Assembly: GCA_036796255.1 (NCBI GenBank)
Contig: DAIRDH010000002.1
Location: 44,141 to 108,140 of the forward strand
Direction: 5' to 3'
DNA from: T3Sed10-241 sp036796255
GTDB lineage: Bacteria; Bacteroidota; Bacteroidia; Flavobacteriales_D; Cryomorphaceae
Length of the DNA stretch: 64,000 nucleotides
Part shown: one piece after another, positions 17,662 through 27,098 of the stretch
Layout: each line of letters opens with the position of its first letter
Numbering within the stretch: the stretch's first letter is position 1
Program-made: the position numbers and the translations under genes
Notes under the pieces: model-generated
The model's database searches: none
What the model was told of the DNA's origin: nothing
The model's input: only the letters and a program-made list of their open reading frames with translations

Positions 17662-19515
17662 TTAATTAGATTCTGACTCTTTTTCTGGTTCCGTAAAGTC
17701 GATCAAATTGTTGCTGCGGTCTACATCGGCGAGTCGGAGGGAGGCGTCAATCTCAATCTTTGCAATGGAGCTAAGCGGAAAGTCCAGCTGCAGTGCGTAA
17801 TTGGGATGGGTCCATGGCCATGACTTGGCCACGAAATAAGAGGTATCGTCCTCTGCATCTTTGGCACCACGCATTATCGTAAGGGGAATATTAATCCGCA
17901 GTTGCTTGCCGTCCTTCAACGTCACATCCACATCTATGGGCATGGGAAAGTTGCCCACCCGCTTCAACTCTACAAAAGTTGTATTTCCCGAACCCTCGTA
18001 TGAGTCGATGGCATAATCGATAGTTTCAGTGGTATTCATCATGTAGTTGAGGTACCAGTCGAGTTGCAGGCCGCTGGTTTTCTCCATAATCAGAATGAAG
18101 TCATAAGGGTCGGGATGCTTAAATTTCCACGCGTCGTAATAGCGTTTCAAACCGCGCTTCAACACTGCATCGCCCACCACATATCCAAGCTGACCCACAA
18201 AAACTCCACCCTTGTTGTAAGATGCAGCGCCGTAAGCATAATTGGTGTTGTAATGGTCCGCATGCTTTGACATCGGCTCCTCCGCGCCACTGAGGGCCAG
18301 CGAAATGTAGCCATCAAAGTAGGCTCCGCGTCGTGTGTCTTCATCAGGATTGAAGAGGTGGCTCATGATTCTGCTACCGGCATAGGTGGTAAAACCCTCG
18401 TCCATCCATGGATAGAGCGCCTCGTTGCTCGCCAGCATCAATTGGTACCAGGAGTGCATGGCCTCGTGAACGGTAACACCAACGAGACTGCTCAAGCGGC
18501 GCTGACCTGTGATCAGGGTAAGCATAGGATACTCCATGCCGCCATCTCCACCCTGCACCACGGCATATTCTTCGTAAGGGTATTTGCCGAAATGCTCGCT
18601 TGCGTATTTGAAGGTCTCTGCGGTAAACTCAGGCAGCTTTGACCAGTTGGACACCAGGTCGGGGCTGTCCTTGTGGAAAAACCTGAGCAATGGGCCATCG
18701 GGTACCTGAAGGGTGGTGTGCACATAATCTTTGTCGGCAGCCCAGGCAAAATCGTGCACCTTATCGGCCACAAAGTTCCAGCTGAGTTTTGCACCACCCT
18801 GGGGTTTTAATTTTTGGCCTTTCGGCAAATAGCCTTTGCCAATGCTTCGCGCATTCTTCAACAAGCCGGTGGCGGCCACTGTGTAAGCCGAATCAAGCGT
18901 GATGGTCACATCATATTTTCCCCACACACCGTGAAATTCGCGGCCAATGTAAGGATAGGCATGCCAGCCCTTGCTGTCGTACTCGCACATTTTAGGAAAC
19001 CATTGGGTCATGCTGTAGGCCACGCCCTCTTTGTTGTCGCGGCCGCTGCGCCGGATTTGAAGTGGCACCTGGCCTGTAAACTCCATGTCGAATTTTGCTT
19101 TTTTGCCCGGAGCAATAGGTTTGCTCAGCTTCACTTCGAGGATGGTTTCCACTTCGCGGTAGTTAAGCGGGTTTCCATTTTGCGTAAGCGACTCTACTTT
19201 GAGAATGCCTTGCTCCTCAGGGCTTAGCTTTGAAATACGGTCACCTACACGGGGATCCGGATCGTTGATGTTTTGCGAACGCACATCCATCATGCTGCCC
19301 GGCTGAAAGGCATTGGGAAACAAGTGGTAATACACCACAAAAAGTGTATCGGGTGAATTGTTGCGGTAGGTAATACGCTGGGTACCCTTGTATTGGTGCT
19401 TACTGTCATCGAGCGCTATGTCCATTACATAGTTGGCTTCTTGCTGCCAATACTGGGCCCTCAGCCCATGGCCTGCCAAGGCCAGGAGCAGAAATAAAAC
19501 GAATTTGTGACTCAT
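17662..19515 (-). CDS. Secreted M1-family metallopeptidase
   Basis: 617 residues with a signal peptide (about 1-20, ending HGLRA). M1 features are GGMEYP (325-330), HEAMH (350-354) and Glu373 in DEGFTTY, spaced as HExxH-18-E. The sequence is distant from the downstream M1 paralog and belongs to a Bacteroidetes branch in which the exact substrate is unknown. First gene of a two-gene peptidase operon with a clear promoter just upstream. Likely periplasmic. Confidence 0.88.
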   Translation of the reverse strand: MSHKFVLFLLLALAGHGLRAQYWQQEANYVMDIALDDSKHQYKGTQRITYRNNSPDTLFVVYYHLFPNAFQPGSMMDVRSQNINDPDPRVGDRISKLSPEEQGILKVESLTQNGNPLNYREVETILEVKLSKPIAPGKKAKFDMEFTGQVPLQIRRSGRDNKEGVAYSMTQWFPKMCEYDSKGWHAYPYIGREFHGVWGKYDVTITLDSAYTVAATGLLKNARSIGKGYLPKGQKLKPQGGAKLSWNFVADKVHDFAWAADKDYVHTTLQVPDGPLLRFFHKDSPDLVSNWSKLPEFTAETFKYASEHFGKYPYEEYAVVQGGDGGMEYPMLTLITGQRRLSSLVGVTVHEAMHSWYQLMLASNEALYPWMDEGFTTYAGSRIMSHLFNPDEDTRRGAYFDGYISLALSGAEEPMSKHADHYNTNYAYGAASYNKGGVFVGQLGYVVGDAVLKRGLKRYYDAWKFKHPDPYDFILIMEKTSGLQLDWYLNYMMNTTETIDYAIDSYEGSGNTTFVELKRVGNFPMPIDVDVTLKDGKQLRINIPLTIMRGAKDAEDDTSYFVAKSWPWTHPNYALQLDFPLSSIAKIEIDASLRLADVDRSNNLIDFTEPEKESESN

Positions 19516-19535
19516 AGAATTTTTTTGCTGAAGCG

Positions 19536-19569
19536 CAAAGATACATTATCGCGATACTTCATCTGGCAA
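19536..19569 (-). promoter_or_regulatory. Promoter of the tandem M1 peptidase operon
   Basis: On the minus strand a TTG (19569-19567), a 23-base spacer and a perfect TATCTTTG (19543-19536) lie 20 bases before the ATG. Confidence 0.5.
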
Positions 19570-19678
19570 TTAAGGCAAGGCTTGCGCATACTTCCATGTT
19601 CGAAACGTCAATTGCAGGCAGTCTTTGTGCTGCTTCAAAAAAAATTGCAGTACTTCACAGTCGTAAACATCCCAACCT

Positions 19679-20629
19679 ATGCTACTGAAGCGACCACATT
19701 CATTGAAAGAAATAGCGGGCCTTGCAAACTGTCGCTATACAGGTCCTGACGAACATCGCATTACAGGCATCAATGAAATTCATATGGTAGAGCCCGGCGA
19801 CGTGGTATTTGTGGATCATCCCAAGTATTACGACAAAGCACTGGGCAGCGCTGCCACCACCATTATCATCAACAAAGAAGTGGAGCCCCCATCGGGGAAA
19901 GCGTTGATTTTTTCTGATGATCCGTTTAGCACATTCAATAAGCTGATACAACATTTCCGGAAGGAGCAGCGCTGGGACAAAAGTGAGGCGCAAGTGCACC
20001 ACACTGCGCATATTGCTCCGGGTGTGGTGCTGGGCCGCAACGTAAGCATAGGTGCCAATAGCATCATTCACCCCAATGTGGTGATTTACGATGACACCAC
20101 GATCGGAGAAGATGTGCAGATACATGCCAACACCGTGATAGGCGGGCATGCTTTCTACTACAAAAAGCGCCCAGAAGGATTTGACAAATTGCAAAGTTGC
20201 GGAGGGGTATATATTGCCGACCGTGTGGAGATAGGCTGCGGCTGCACCATTGACAAAGGGGTGAGTGGCCTCACCAGAATTGGCGAAGGTAGCAAGCTTG
20301 ACAACCAGGTGCATATAGGCCATGACACTGTAATAGGGCGCGACTGTCTGCTTGCAGCGCAAGTGGGCGTGGCGGGCTGCGTGGTAATTGAAGACGGGGT
20401 AACCCTCTGGGGACAAGTGGGCGTACGCAGTGATATCACCATCGGTGCCGGGGCTGTGGTGCTGGCGCAAACGGGTGTTTCCAAAGGGCTGGAAGGTGGG
20501 AAAACCTATTTTGGAAGTCCGGTATCCGAATCGCGCGAAAAACTAAAAGAGCTGGCCAATGCCCGCAAAATACCTGCCCTTGAGGAGGACATTAAGGCCA
20601 TCAAAAAAATACTAAGCCATGAATCCTGA
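19679..20629 (+). CDS. lpxD: UDP-3-O-acylglucosamine N-acyltransferase-like protein (LpxD family)
   Basis: 316 residues. An N-terminal uridine-binding-like domain (about 1-100) is followed by a left-handed beta-helix of hexapeptide repeats (about 105-270; APGVVLGRNVSIGANSIIHP and many [LIV]GxxxX turns). It ends in a C-terminal helix. DNQVHIGHDTVIG matches the region of the family that carries the catalytic His. LpxD adds the N-linked acyl chain during lipid A synthesis. The gene is not with lpxA, lpxC or fabZ, and it overlaps the SpoIIE-type phosphatase gene by 11 bases. It may be a second LpxD-like paralog acting on another nucleotide sugar. Confidence 0.75.
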   Translation: MLLKRPHSLKEIAGLANCRYTGPDEHRITGINEIHMVEPGDVVFVDHPKYYDKALGSAATTIIINKEVEPPSGKALIFSDDPFSTFNKLIQHFRKEQRWDKSEAQVHHTAHIAPGVVLGRNVSIGANSIIHPNVVIYDDTTIGEDVQIHANTVIGGHAFYYKKRPEGFDKLQSCGGVYIADRVEIGCGCTIDKGVSGLTRIGEGSKLDNQVHIGHDTVIGRDCLLAAQVGVAGCVVIEDGVTLWGQVGVRSDITIGAGAVVLAQTGVSKGLEGGKTYFGSPVSESREKLKELANARKIPALEEDIKAIKKILSHES

Positions 20630-21851
20630 ACGCCTGCAAGAGCGTCTCAAGCTCAGGGAATACAAGCTGAAGGCATTGCTGGAAATTACCAATGCCATCA
20701 ACAACAACCTCTCTACAGAGGAGTTGCTGGATCGATTTCAGGAGATTGTTGAAAACCAACTGCTCATAAGGCGATCTGTTCTTTTCACCCGCATCCGGAA
20801 TGTGTGGACATGTCCCATCCAGTTTGGCGTAAGCCGCGACTTTAGTGATGTGGACGTGGAAAATGTCTTTGGAAGCTTCAAAGAGATGTGCACGATACAG
20901 TCGAATGATGATGAAATTTTAAAGGATTTTGACTTGCTGATCCCCGTATTCCGCGAAGGAAGGGCGCTGTCTTACATCCTGATTGGAGATATTGAAGAGG
21001 ATGAGTTGGCCATGAGCCCGGTGATTAAGCACATGAGATTTGTACAAACCTTGTCAAATATCATCAGCGTTGCCATTGAAAATAAGTTTCTCTTCGAGCA
21101 AAGCCTGGAGCAGGAACGCATCAATACCGAACTTAATATGGCTGCAGAAATGCAGGCCCTGATGGTGGGCAGCGGCACGCGCGATTACGAAGGTTTTGAA
21201 GTGGCCACTTTTTACAAACCGCACCAAGAGGTAGGTGGTGACTTTTGCGATTTCATCTGGTTCAACCCCGATGAAGCATTTCTCTGCGTAGCCGATGTAT
21301 CGGGGAAAGGAGTGAGTGCAGCCTTCCTCATGGCCAATGTGCAGGCCCATTTGCGCGCACTGCTGGAATACACCGAGTGGACCCTCGAGCTTATTGCGGA
21401 GCAGCTTAATAAAAAAGTGGTCGAAACCGTGAAAGGCGACCGCTTTGTGACGCTCTTCATGGCTTATTTTCACAGGCCTTCCCGCACGCTTCACTACATC
21501 AATGCCGGTCACAATCCACCTGTGGTATGGGACCGTGGTAAGTGCCATGTACTCCATAGCGGTACCGTGGGCATAGGTATGCTTGATGAGTTGCCATTTA
21601 TCCACAAGGGCGAGCTACAATTGGGGCGCAACGCAGCCATCGTGTGCTATACTGATGGGGTGATTGAAATTGAAAACACCGATGGTGATGAATACGGCTA
21701 CGAAAGGCTGGAGGAGCTGATGCTAAACAAGTGCCCTGACCTTAAGCATATCGATCTGCTTGTAGAGAATATCATGGAATCAGTGGATGTACACCGCGCC
21801 GGCAATCCTTATTTTGACGATACGGCGCTGCTCTGCTGCCGTTTCAAATAG
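20619..21851 (+). CDS. GAF domain and SpoIIE-type PP2C phosphatase
   Basis: 410 residues. An N-terminal coiled helix and a GAF-like sensor domain (about 15-170) precede a PPM/SpoIIE phosphatase domain (about 190-410). Metal-site motifs are EVGGDFCDF, VADVSGKGVSAAFLMA, YINAGHNPP and CYTDGVIE. Proteins of this type dephosphorylate anti-sigma-factor antagonists in partner-switching pathways or act in other Ser/Thr regulation. The start overlaps the end of the LpxD-like gene by 11 bases, so translation is likely coupled. The 3' end overlaps the converging O-antigen ligase-like gene by 43 bases. No partner kinase or STAS protein is nearby. Confidence 0.88.
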   Translation: MNPERLQERLKLREYKLKALLEITNAINNNLSTEELLDRFQEIVENQLLIRRSVLFTRIRNVWTCPIQFGVSRDFSDVDVENVFGSFKEMCTIQSNDDEILKDFDLLIPVFREGRALSYILIGDIEEDELAMSPVIKHMRFVQTLSNIISVAIENKFLFEQSLEQERINTELNMAAEMQALMVGSGTRDYEGFEVATFYKPHQEVGGDFCDFIWFNPDEAFLCVADVSGKGVSAAFLMANVQAHLRALLEYTEWTLELIAEQLNKKVVETVKGDRFVTLFMAYFHRPSRTLHYINAGHNPPVVWDRGKCHVLHSGTVGIGMLDELPFIHKGELQLGRNAAIVCYTDGVIEIENTDGDEYGYERLEELMLNKCPDLKHIDLLVENIMESVDVHRAGNPYFDDTALLCCRFK

Positions 21852-23290
21852 GCCTCTGGATCGCGGCTGTAGATCTGAATAGCGACTATGGCGCTCATAA
21901 ATCCCCAGATGGGCACTGAGGCCTTGTCGGTATCCAGAAAGTTGTTAAGGGCGCCATGTACGAAATAAGTTATCATACCAAGCACCATGCATATCACCAT
22001 CCCTTTGAGGTAGGGCGCGTGATCAAGCCTGTAGTACAGCTTGATCCCGGTATACAGTGCTATTCCGAATACAATGACCACCAGGATTGCCCCGGGTAGG
22101 CCCTGTTCCGATAGCGGCCCGAGGTACTCACTGTGTGCATTGCCGGCATCAGCTTGATTGGTGGAAATAATGGTTTTATCAGCGCTCTTTTGGTAAATTC
22201 CATATTGAAACATGTAGGTACCGGGGCCGAAACCGAGTACAGGTCGCTCTGCATACATGCGCAGTGCTGCATTCCAGCGGTTGAGCCGCTCCAGGTTGGA
22301 AGCATCGCTTGAAATGTTGGTGATGGATTGTACATGCTCCCTAAAGTCGCCTGAGGAGTCCTGGCTATTCTTTGACAAAGCATGGTTGATGGTATCTTGG
22401 AATGCGAAAAAAACGCCAACCAAAATGGCAAGTGCCATTAAGATGAGCCTAAAATCAATTTTCAATCTGATTACGACCCAAATGGGGATAATGACTGCCA
22501 GGCTTACCCATGCTGCCCGCGTGTATGAAAGAACCAGTCCAATGCAAAATACGAGCAGCACTGCGGTAAACAAATATTTCTCGAAAGAGGCCCAGGGCGC
22601 CCGCCAGAAGTGAAAAATCACCATCGGGAAGAGCAGGGCAATGAGCGCACCATATGAAGTGTGGTCTTTAAAGAATGGCCACATCACCCAGTGGGCGGGC
22701 TTTTCAGCAAATGCGTACTGCGCATGATGGCCCACGGTATACACAATCGCGATGGTCATTCCAGCCATCAGCAAGTAGCCAAACCTGCGCACAAAGCGCT
22801 CATCGGCAAAAAAGGCATTGATCATAAAGTACATGGTCACCAAAAACCAAAGACGCGCCAGCAAAAATTTGAATGAAACTCCCGGCATACTTGAAGTCAA
22901 TGAGGTAATGAGCATCCAAAGCAGGCTAAACAGGATGGCCACCGTAAGTGGGTGCCGAATGAGCTGACGGTCCATGCGGCCACCGGTGGCAAGCCGGAGC
23001 AAATAGAGAAACATGAGACCCACCATGATGGGCTCGGTAGGCAGTGAAATTCCGATGCCACCGAGGGCGCGAATATTTTCAACATTCACGGAAAGTGGCG
23101 TCGCAAAAGCCAAAAGCAGCAAAGCGTATTTGGGCTTGTAAATGATCACCCAGACCATGGCCAACACGAGTGGAAGCGCCCATACAAACTCAATCTTCAA
23201 GTAGAGTGAATACGCGTTGAGCAGCGCAAAGAGCAGTGCCAGACTCAAAATGAGCCAGGGCTTACGTATCTGCTCTTGCAAAAATGTCAT
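21809..23290 (-). CDS. O-antigen ligase/polymerase family membrane protein
   Basis: 493 residues from the ATG at 23290, which overlaps the stop of the upstream Wzz-like gene as ATGA; a longer frame from 23380 is less likely. About 11-12 membrane helices flank a large periplasmic loop (about 310-400) with the Wzy_C-type motif RPVLGFGPGTYMFQY. Members either polymerise O-antigen units (Wzy) or ligate them to lipid A core (WaaL); sequence alone does not separate these. Being in an operon with a Wzz-like gene favours the Wzy role, or an exopolysaccharide polymerase. Confidence 0.85.
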   Translation of the reverse strand: MTFLQEQIRKPWLILSLALLFALLNAYSLYLKIEFVWALPLVLAMVWVIIYKPKYALLLLAFATPLSVNVENIRALGGIGISLPTEPIMVGLMFLYLLRLATGGRMDRQLIRHPLTVAILFSLLWMLITSLTSSMPGVSFKFLLARLWFLVTMYFMINAFFADERFVRRFGYLLMAGMTIAIVYTVGHHAQYAFAEKPAHWVMWPFFKDHTSYGALIALLFPMVIFHFWRAPWASFEKYLFTAVLLVFCIGLVLSYTRAAWVSLAVIIPIWVVIRLKIDFRLILMALAILVGVFFAFQDTINHALSKNSQDSSGDFREHVQSITNISSDASNLERLNRWNAALRMYAERPVLGFGPGTYMFQYGIYQKSADKTIISTNQADAGNAHSEYLGPLSEQGLPGAILVVIVFGIALYTGIKLYYRLDHAPYLKGMVICMVLGMITYFVHGALNNFLDTDKASVPIWGFMSAIVAIQIYSRDPEAYLKRQQSSAVSSK

Positions 23291-24240
23291 GCCTCTGAGC
23301 GCATTTTTGGATTTCCCAGCGCAATAAGCACAATGGCCATAAGCAGTGCCGCTCCGGTAGAAATGGCCACCACAAGCCACCTTACGGGCCAGGCCTTCTT
23401 GTCGGCCACTTCGGGCTCAACAATTACATCGATGTAATTGATGTTGCGGTATGCAAATTCATTCCAGAAGAGAAATCTCTCTTCCACATCGGCCCGGCTC
23501 TCAGCAGCAAATTCATTGACCGTCTGGAGCATTTTTACCATACTCCCACCCTCCTGGGCCTTGGCCATCCACTCCTCCAGCTCATCCTTCAACCGTCCAT
23601 TGCCCCCTTTGGAAGCCTCGATGTATCCGCGCACAAGCTCTCGGCTTTGTGCTTCATAATCGAGCAGGCCTTTTTCAGTGCTTATGAGGCGCACAAGATC
23701 CTCTACGCTATCCATCACCGCGGCTTGCATATCAAGTTGCTTCTTGTACGAATCGGCCAGGTTGCGTCCGCGCACATTGGCGAGCAGGTTGAACTTTTGA
23801 TTTACCAACTTCAATATTTCCGAAGCCATGTCCTTCGCCAATTGCGGGTCTTCATCACTTACCTCAAGCCTTACAGACTCATACATTGTTTTTTGCACTA
23901 CAACACGGTCATTGAACTCTTCAAGGATAAAAAAACGGGACTGTGGTGCACCTCGCTCAATGTCATAACGCTCGTATAGATCAAATCGGTCAATGATGGA
24001 ATCCCGCACTGAGCTCGACTCGAAAACCTGAAGCAACTGCTCGGTTTCCGATTCATCGCCGTACTTGACTGTGTTGACCGGATAGACCACTGCAACTGAC
24101 TTAAAGCGTGGCTTCATGAAGGCGGGCATGGAAATAATTGTACCCACCGCAATTCCCGCAATGGCAACCAATAGCAAAAGCAGCCAACGCTCCATGACCA
24201 GGTCAATGAGCGATTTAAAATTGAATTCTTTGGATTCCAT
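23287..24240 (-). CDS. Wzz/GumC-type chain-length determinant protein
   Basis: 317 residues from ATG 24240. Two membrane helices flank a periplasmic helical part: one near residues 17-40 (LLLLLVAIAGIAVGTII) and one near the end (about 285-308; WLVVAISTGAALLMAIVLIAL). No kinase domain is present, unlike the Wzc-like protein at 59871. The start is chosen because a -7 element lies at 24268-24275, downstream of the alternative start at 24279. Wzz proteins set the chain length of the polymer made by Wzy. The next gene overlaps by 4 bases. Confidence 0.82.
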   Translation of the reverse strand: MESKEFNFKSLIDLVMERWLLLLLVAIAGIAVGTIISMPAFMKPRFKSVAVVYPVNTVKYGDESETEQLLQVFESSSVRDSIIDRFDLYERYDIERGAPQSRFFILEEFNDRVVVQKTMYESVRLEVSDEDPQLAKDMASEILKLVNQKFNLLANVRGRNLADSYKKQLDMQAAVMDSVEDLVRLISTEKGLLDYEAQSRELVRGYIEASKGGNGRLKDELEEWMAKAQEGGSMVKMLQTVNEFAAESRADVEERFLFWNEFAYRNINYIDVIVEPEVADKKAWPVRWLVVAISTGAALLMAIVLIALGNPKMRSEA

Positions 24241-24267
24241 CAATTTGAAATTTGGATAAAAACGCGG

Positions 24268-24275
24268 CAAAGGTA
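24268..24275 (-). promoter_or_regulatory. -7 promoter element of the Wzz-like gene
   Basis: TACCTTTG on the minus strand is a perfect match, 28 bases before the ATG at 24240. Confidence 0.45.
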
Positions 24276-24298
24276 GCAATATTGGCCTGTGGGCTCAT

Positions 24299-25741
24299 TT
24301 AGCTGTCGGCTTTTGCGAAAGCGATGATTTGCCGAAGGCGCAAAACCCCGGAAATAAAGAGCAATATGGCGCCCATAACAAGGGCGAGCAGAAATTGAAC
24401 AAAACCATTGAGTTCAAGACTTCCCATAAAATATTGACTTAAAATAAACAGCGCTGAGAACAAGGCAAATTGCCCCACCATGCGGTAGTTGATGCCAAAC
24501 TTGAAGTGACGAACTACAAAAAGCAATTGCAATACCCCGGTAATGAGCTGGGTGACCATGGTGGTAATGGCCGCGCCGAAAGCAAAGTACTTCGGAATGA
24601 GGATGAAGTTTAGGATGATATTGAGCACCAAGCCCGTGTAGGATATGTAGTTGAGCTGCCTGAGGTTGTCATTGGCAGTCATGAGTGTACCGTAGATGTA
24701 AAACATGCAGATGCCAACAAAGCCGATCATCAGGGCACTGAACGTAACAATGGTTTCCCGCTCCACATGGGTATAGCGCCAGTGCATAAGCCAATCGCTG
24801 TGATAGTAAAACACAATGGCCGACAACACCCCAATACCCAGCAAAATACGCGATGAGAGCTCTACCATGGCACGTACCTTCTCACCATCCTTGAGCATGC
24901 GCGAATAAATGGGAAGCAGCAGCACGGCGAATAAAAATGCGAACATACAGGCCGCTTCATAAAACCGGAAACCCTGGGCGTAAATACCGGCCCTAAAGCT
25001 TCCATCAGTCAGCAAATTTTCAAGCATGATGCCATCGATGCGCGTGTAAATCGAGCCTGATAGAATAAGCAGCGCATAAGGCAAGCTCTTTTTGAAAATA
25101 TGGAGGCTAAATACGAAATCAAAATTCCAGCGAAGCCTCCCTGCGCGAGGACCCACCATCACGAGGGCAGAAATTAAGGTGATGGTGTATGCCAGCGTTT
25201 GCAAATACACAAACCAGATGATCTCGAATGCTCCATCAGTCACTTCCGTAAAAAGCAAAATGCCGCAAAAGATGACAAGGAGCGCCCTGTCCAGAATGGA
25301 CACGATGCCATCGCGCTTAAACAAGTGCAAAGCGGCCAAATTAGAACGGGCAAAAAGTATGAAGGACACGATCACCTGATTGAACACCAGCACAGCCAGT
25401 ATCCAGTAATCACCTTCTTTGTAGCCCAGCGCCAGGCCGAGCAGTAAGGTGACAAAGGCATAGATAAAGGCGAGCAGCGCCTTGGCGCTAAACAATTTCG
25501 TGAAATGCTTGCCGATGAGATGTTCATTCTGGGCAATATTTCGGTTGTTGAAATTATTGATCCCAAGGTCAATAAGTATGTTGAAAACGAAACTGAGGTT
25601 GAGCAGGGCAAAATAAATCCCGTAGCTCTCCTGCCCTACCCTGTTTTGCACCTCGGCATCGATGCCCAAAATGTACAAGGGCTTCACCAGCACATTGAGC
25701 AAGAGTAACAGGCCGAGATTGGATAAGAATTTTTTCTGCAT
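24299..25741 (-). CDS. Polysaccharide flippase (Wzx-like, MOP/MATE superfamily)
   Basis: 480 residues with about 14 membrane helices and no large soluble domain, the layout of oligosaccharide flippases. The N-terminus has NLGLLLLLNVLVKPLYILGIDAEVQNRVG, and a helix pair in the middle has GIDGIMLENLL. Such proteins flip lipid-linked repeat units across the inner membrane. With the Wzy-like and Wzz-like genes directly downstream, it completes a Wzx/Wzy-type set. Confidence 0.88.
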   Translation of the reverse strand: MQKKFLSNLGLLLLLNVLVKPLYILGIDAEVQNRVGQESYGIYFALLNLSFVFNILIDLGINNFNNRNIAQNEHLIGKHFTKLFSAKALLAFIYAFVTLLLGLALGYKEGDYWILAVLVFNQVIVSFILFARSNLAALHLFKRDGIVSILDRALLVIFCGILLFTEVTDGAFEIIWFVYLQTLAYTITLISALVMVGPRAGRLRWNFDFVFSLHIFKKSLPYALLILSGSIYTRIDGIMLENLLTDGSFRAGIYAQGFRFYEAACMFAFLFAVLLLPIYSRMLKDGEKVRAMVELSSRILLGIGVLSAIVFYYHSDWLMHWRYTHVERETIVTFSALMIGFVGICMFYIYGTLMTANDNLRQLNYISYTGLVLNIILNFILIPKYFAFGAAITTMVTQLITGVLQLLFVVRHFKFGINYRMVGQFALFSALFILSQYFMGSLELNGFVQFLLALVMGAILLFISGVLRLRQIIAFAKADS

Positions 25742-25804
25742 ATCGTAGGCTTCAGGTTGCGGCTGGCTGCCGGCATCTTATTGCCACTAATGGTTGCAAA
25801 TGTG

Positions 25805-25834
25805 CAAAGAAATTCAAGAAATATTATTGCTCAA
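25805..25834 (-). promoter_or_regulatory. Promoter of the flippase gene
   Basis: On the minus strand a TTG (25834-25832), exactly 19 bases, then TTTCTTTG (25812-25805, one mismatch to TANNTTTG). Confidence 0.45.
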
Positions 25835-25900
25835 CGGGAAGCAGGTCCTTAAGAGAAAATCATTCATCCCCTTTTGCATCAACCCTCCGGCCCAACTGCG

Positions 25901-27028
25901 CTAATTCCCTACAGCCTTCAATATACTCCGCCACAGACTGGCAGCAGTGCGGTCCCAACTGAAGTCCTGAGCGCGGGTGTGCCCTTTTGCAATCAGCGCA
26001 TTTCGCAGGGCTTCATCTCTTGAAATACGGAGCATGGCCTTTGCAATATCACTTTCGTCAAATGGATTGATCAACAGGGCGGCATCACCAGCAATCTCAG
26101 CCGTTGCGGTGACATTGGCCGTAATCACCGGAACCCCGCAGCGAAAAGCTTCAAGAATCGGAATTCCAAAACCCTCGAAATACGATACGTAAAGCGATGC
26201 CAGTGCCGAGGCTGTCACCCTGCGCAATTGATCGGGTTCAAGCCTTCCGGCAAAAATGACATCGCCGGCGTGATCCATAGACTCGTATGCCTGTCGGATC
26301 TCAGCAGTCCACCATTTTTTCTCGCCCACCACGAGCAATTTCACGTCTTGCTGGTCTGTGTGCCTGAACGCGTCAAAAGCGCCAAACAAGCGGGCGAGGT
26401 TCTTTCGCGGCTGTAGTGAACCTACAAAAAGAAAATATGGATGTCCATGGCTAAAACGGTCTCTGGTAGCTTCAATCTCATGCTGTGAAATCGGTACAAA
26501 ATCCTCATTGGCACCATTGTATACCACATCAATCTTCTCCGAATCAATCCCGTATTGCTCCACAATGTCGGCTTTTGAGAATTCGGACACGGTGGCAATA
26601 CGTTGTGCCTTTTGCGCAAAGCGTGGAAAATAGAAACGGTAATAGTGCCGCACGAGCCATGGCAAGTCTTGGGGAAAGTGCTCGAAGTTGAGGTCGTGAA
26701 TCACAGCCAGCGATGGCACTGGCGTGGTAAGCGACAGGTAGCCATCGGGTGAGAGGAAAAGATCGGGCTTGATACGCTTCAATACGCGGGTAACTGACAG
26801 GTCAAACCACCACACAAAAAGAAATGGATGCCGGGCCTGGGGGCCAATAACAACGGGATGCACATTGGGAGCGAAAATAAAATGAGGATCGTAATCCCGG
26901 TCAAAGAGGAAGTAGAACTCGACTTCCGGATGTTGCTCCACGATGCGTCTCAGCGTTTCATAACTGAACCACCCGATGCCCTCAAGCTTGTTCTTAATCA
27001 GTAATCGGGTGTTGACGGCTATTCTCAA
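25901..27028 (-). CDS. Glycosyltransferase family 4
   Basis: 375 residues with a TTG start. GT-B fold features of GT4 are GSLQPRKNLARLF near the middle and the donor-binding motif FEGFGIPILEAFRCGVPVI (E-x7-E type) in the C-terminal half. The N-terminal loop NKLEGIGWFSYE is a Bacteroidetes variant of the usual glycine-rich loop. It transfers a sugar from a nucleotide donor to a growing glycan in the cytoplasm. It lies between the flippase and an oppositely oriented FkbM gene. The sugar is unknown. Confidence 0.87.
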   Translation of the reverse strand: MRIAVNTRLLIKNKLEGIGWFSYETLRRIVEQHPEVEFYFLFDRDYDPHFIFAPNVHPVVIGPQARHPFLFVWWFDLSVTRVLKRIKPDLFLSPDGYLSLTTPVPSLAVIHDLNFEHFPQDLPWLVRHYYRFYFPRFAQKAQRIATVSEFSKADIVEQYGIDSEKIDVVYNGANEDFVPISQHEIEATRDRFSHGHPYFLFVGSLQPRKNLARLFGAFDAFRHTDQQDVKLLVVGEKKWWTAEIRQAYESMDHAGDVIFAGRLEPDQLRRVTASALASLYVSYFEGFGIPILEAFRCGVPVITANVTATAEIAGDAALLINPFDESDIAKAMLRISRDEALRNALIAKGHTRAQDFSWDRTAASLWRSILKAVGN

Positions 27029-27098
27029 GGGATGCCAGAATTGGGGCTAACTGCGAAAGGAATAAATGCTAATTTCGCGCCCAAAGATTGGAAAATTT

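Noticed and set aside
19700..20470. A 256-residue minus-strand frame
   Set aside because: It lies fully opposite the LpxD-like gene, whose hexapeptide repeats are clear; His- and Ala-rich shadow.
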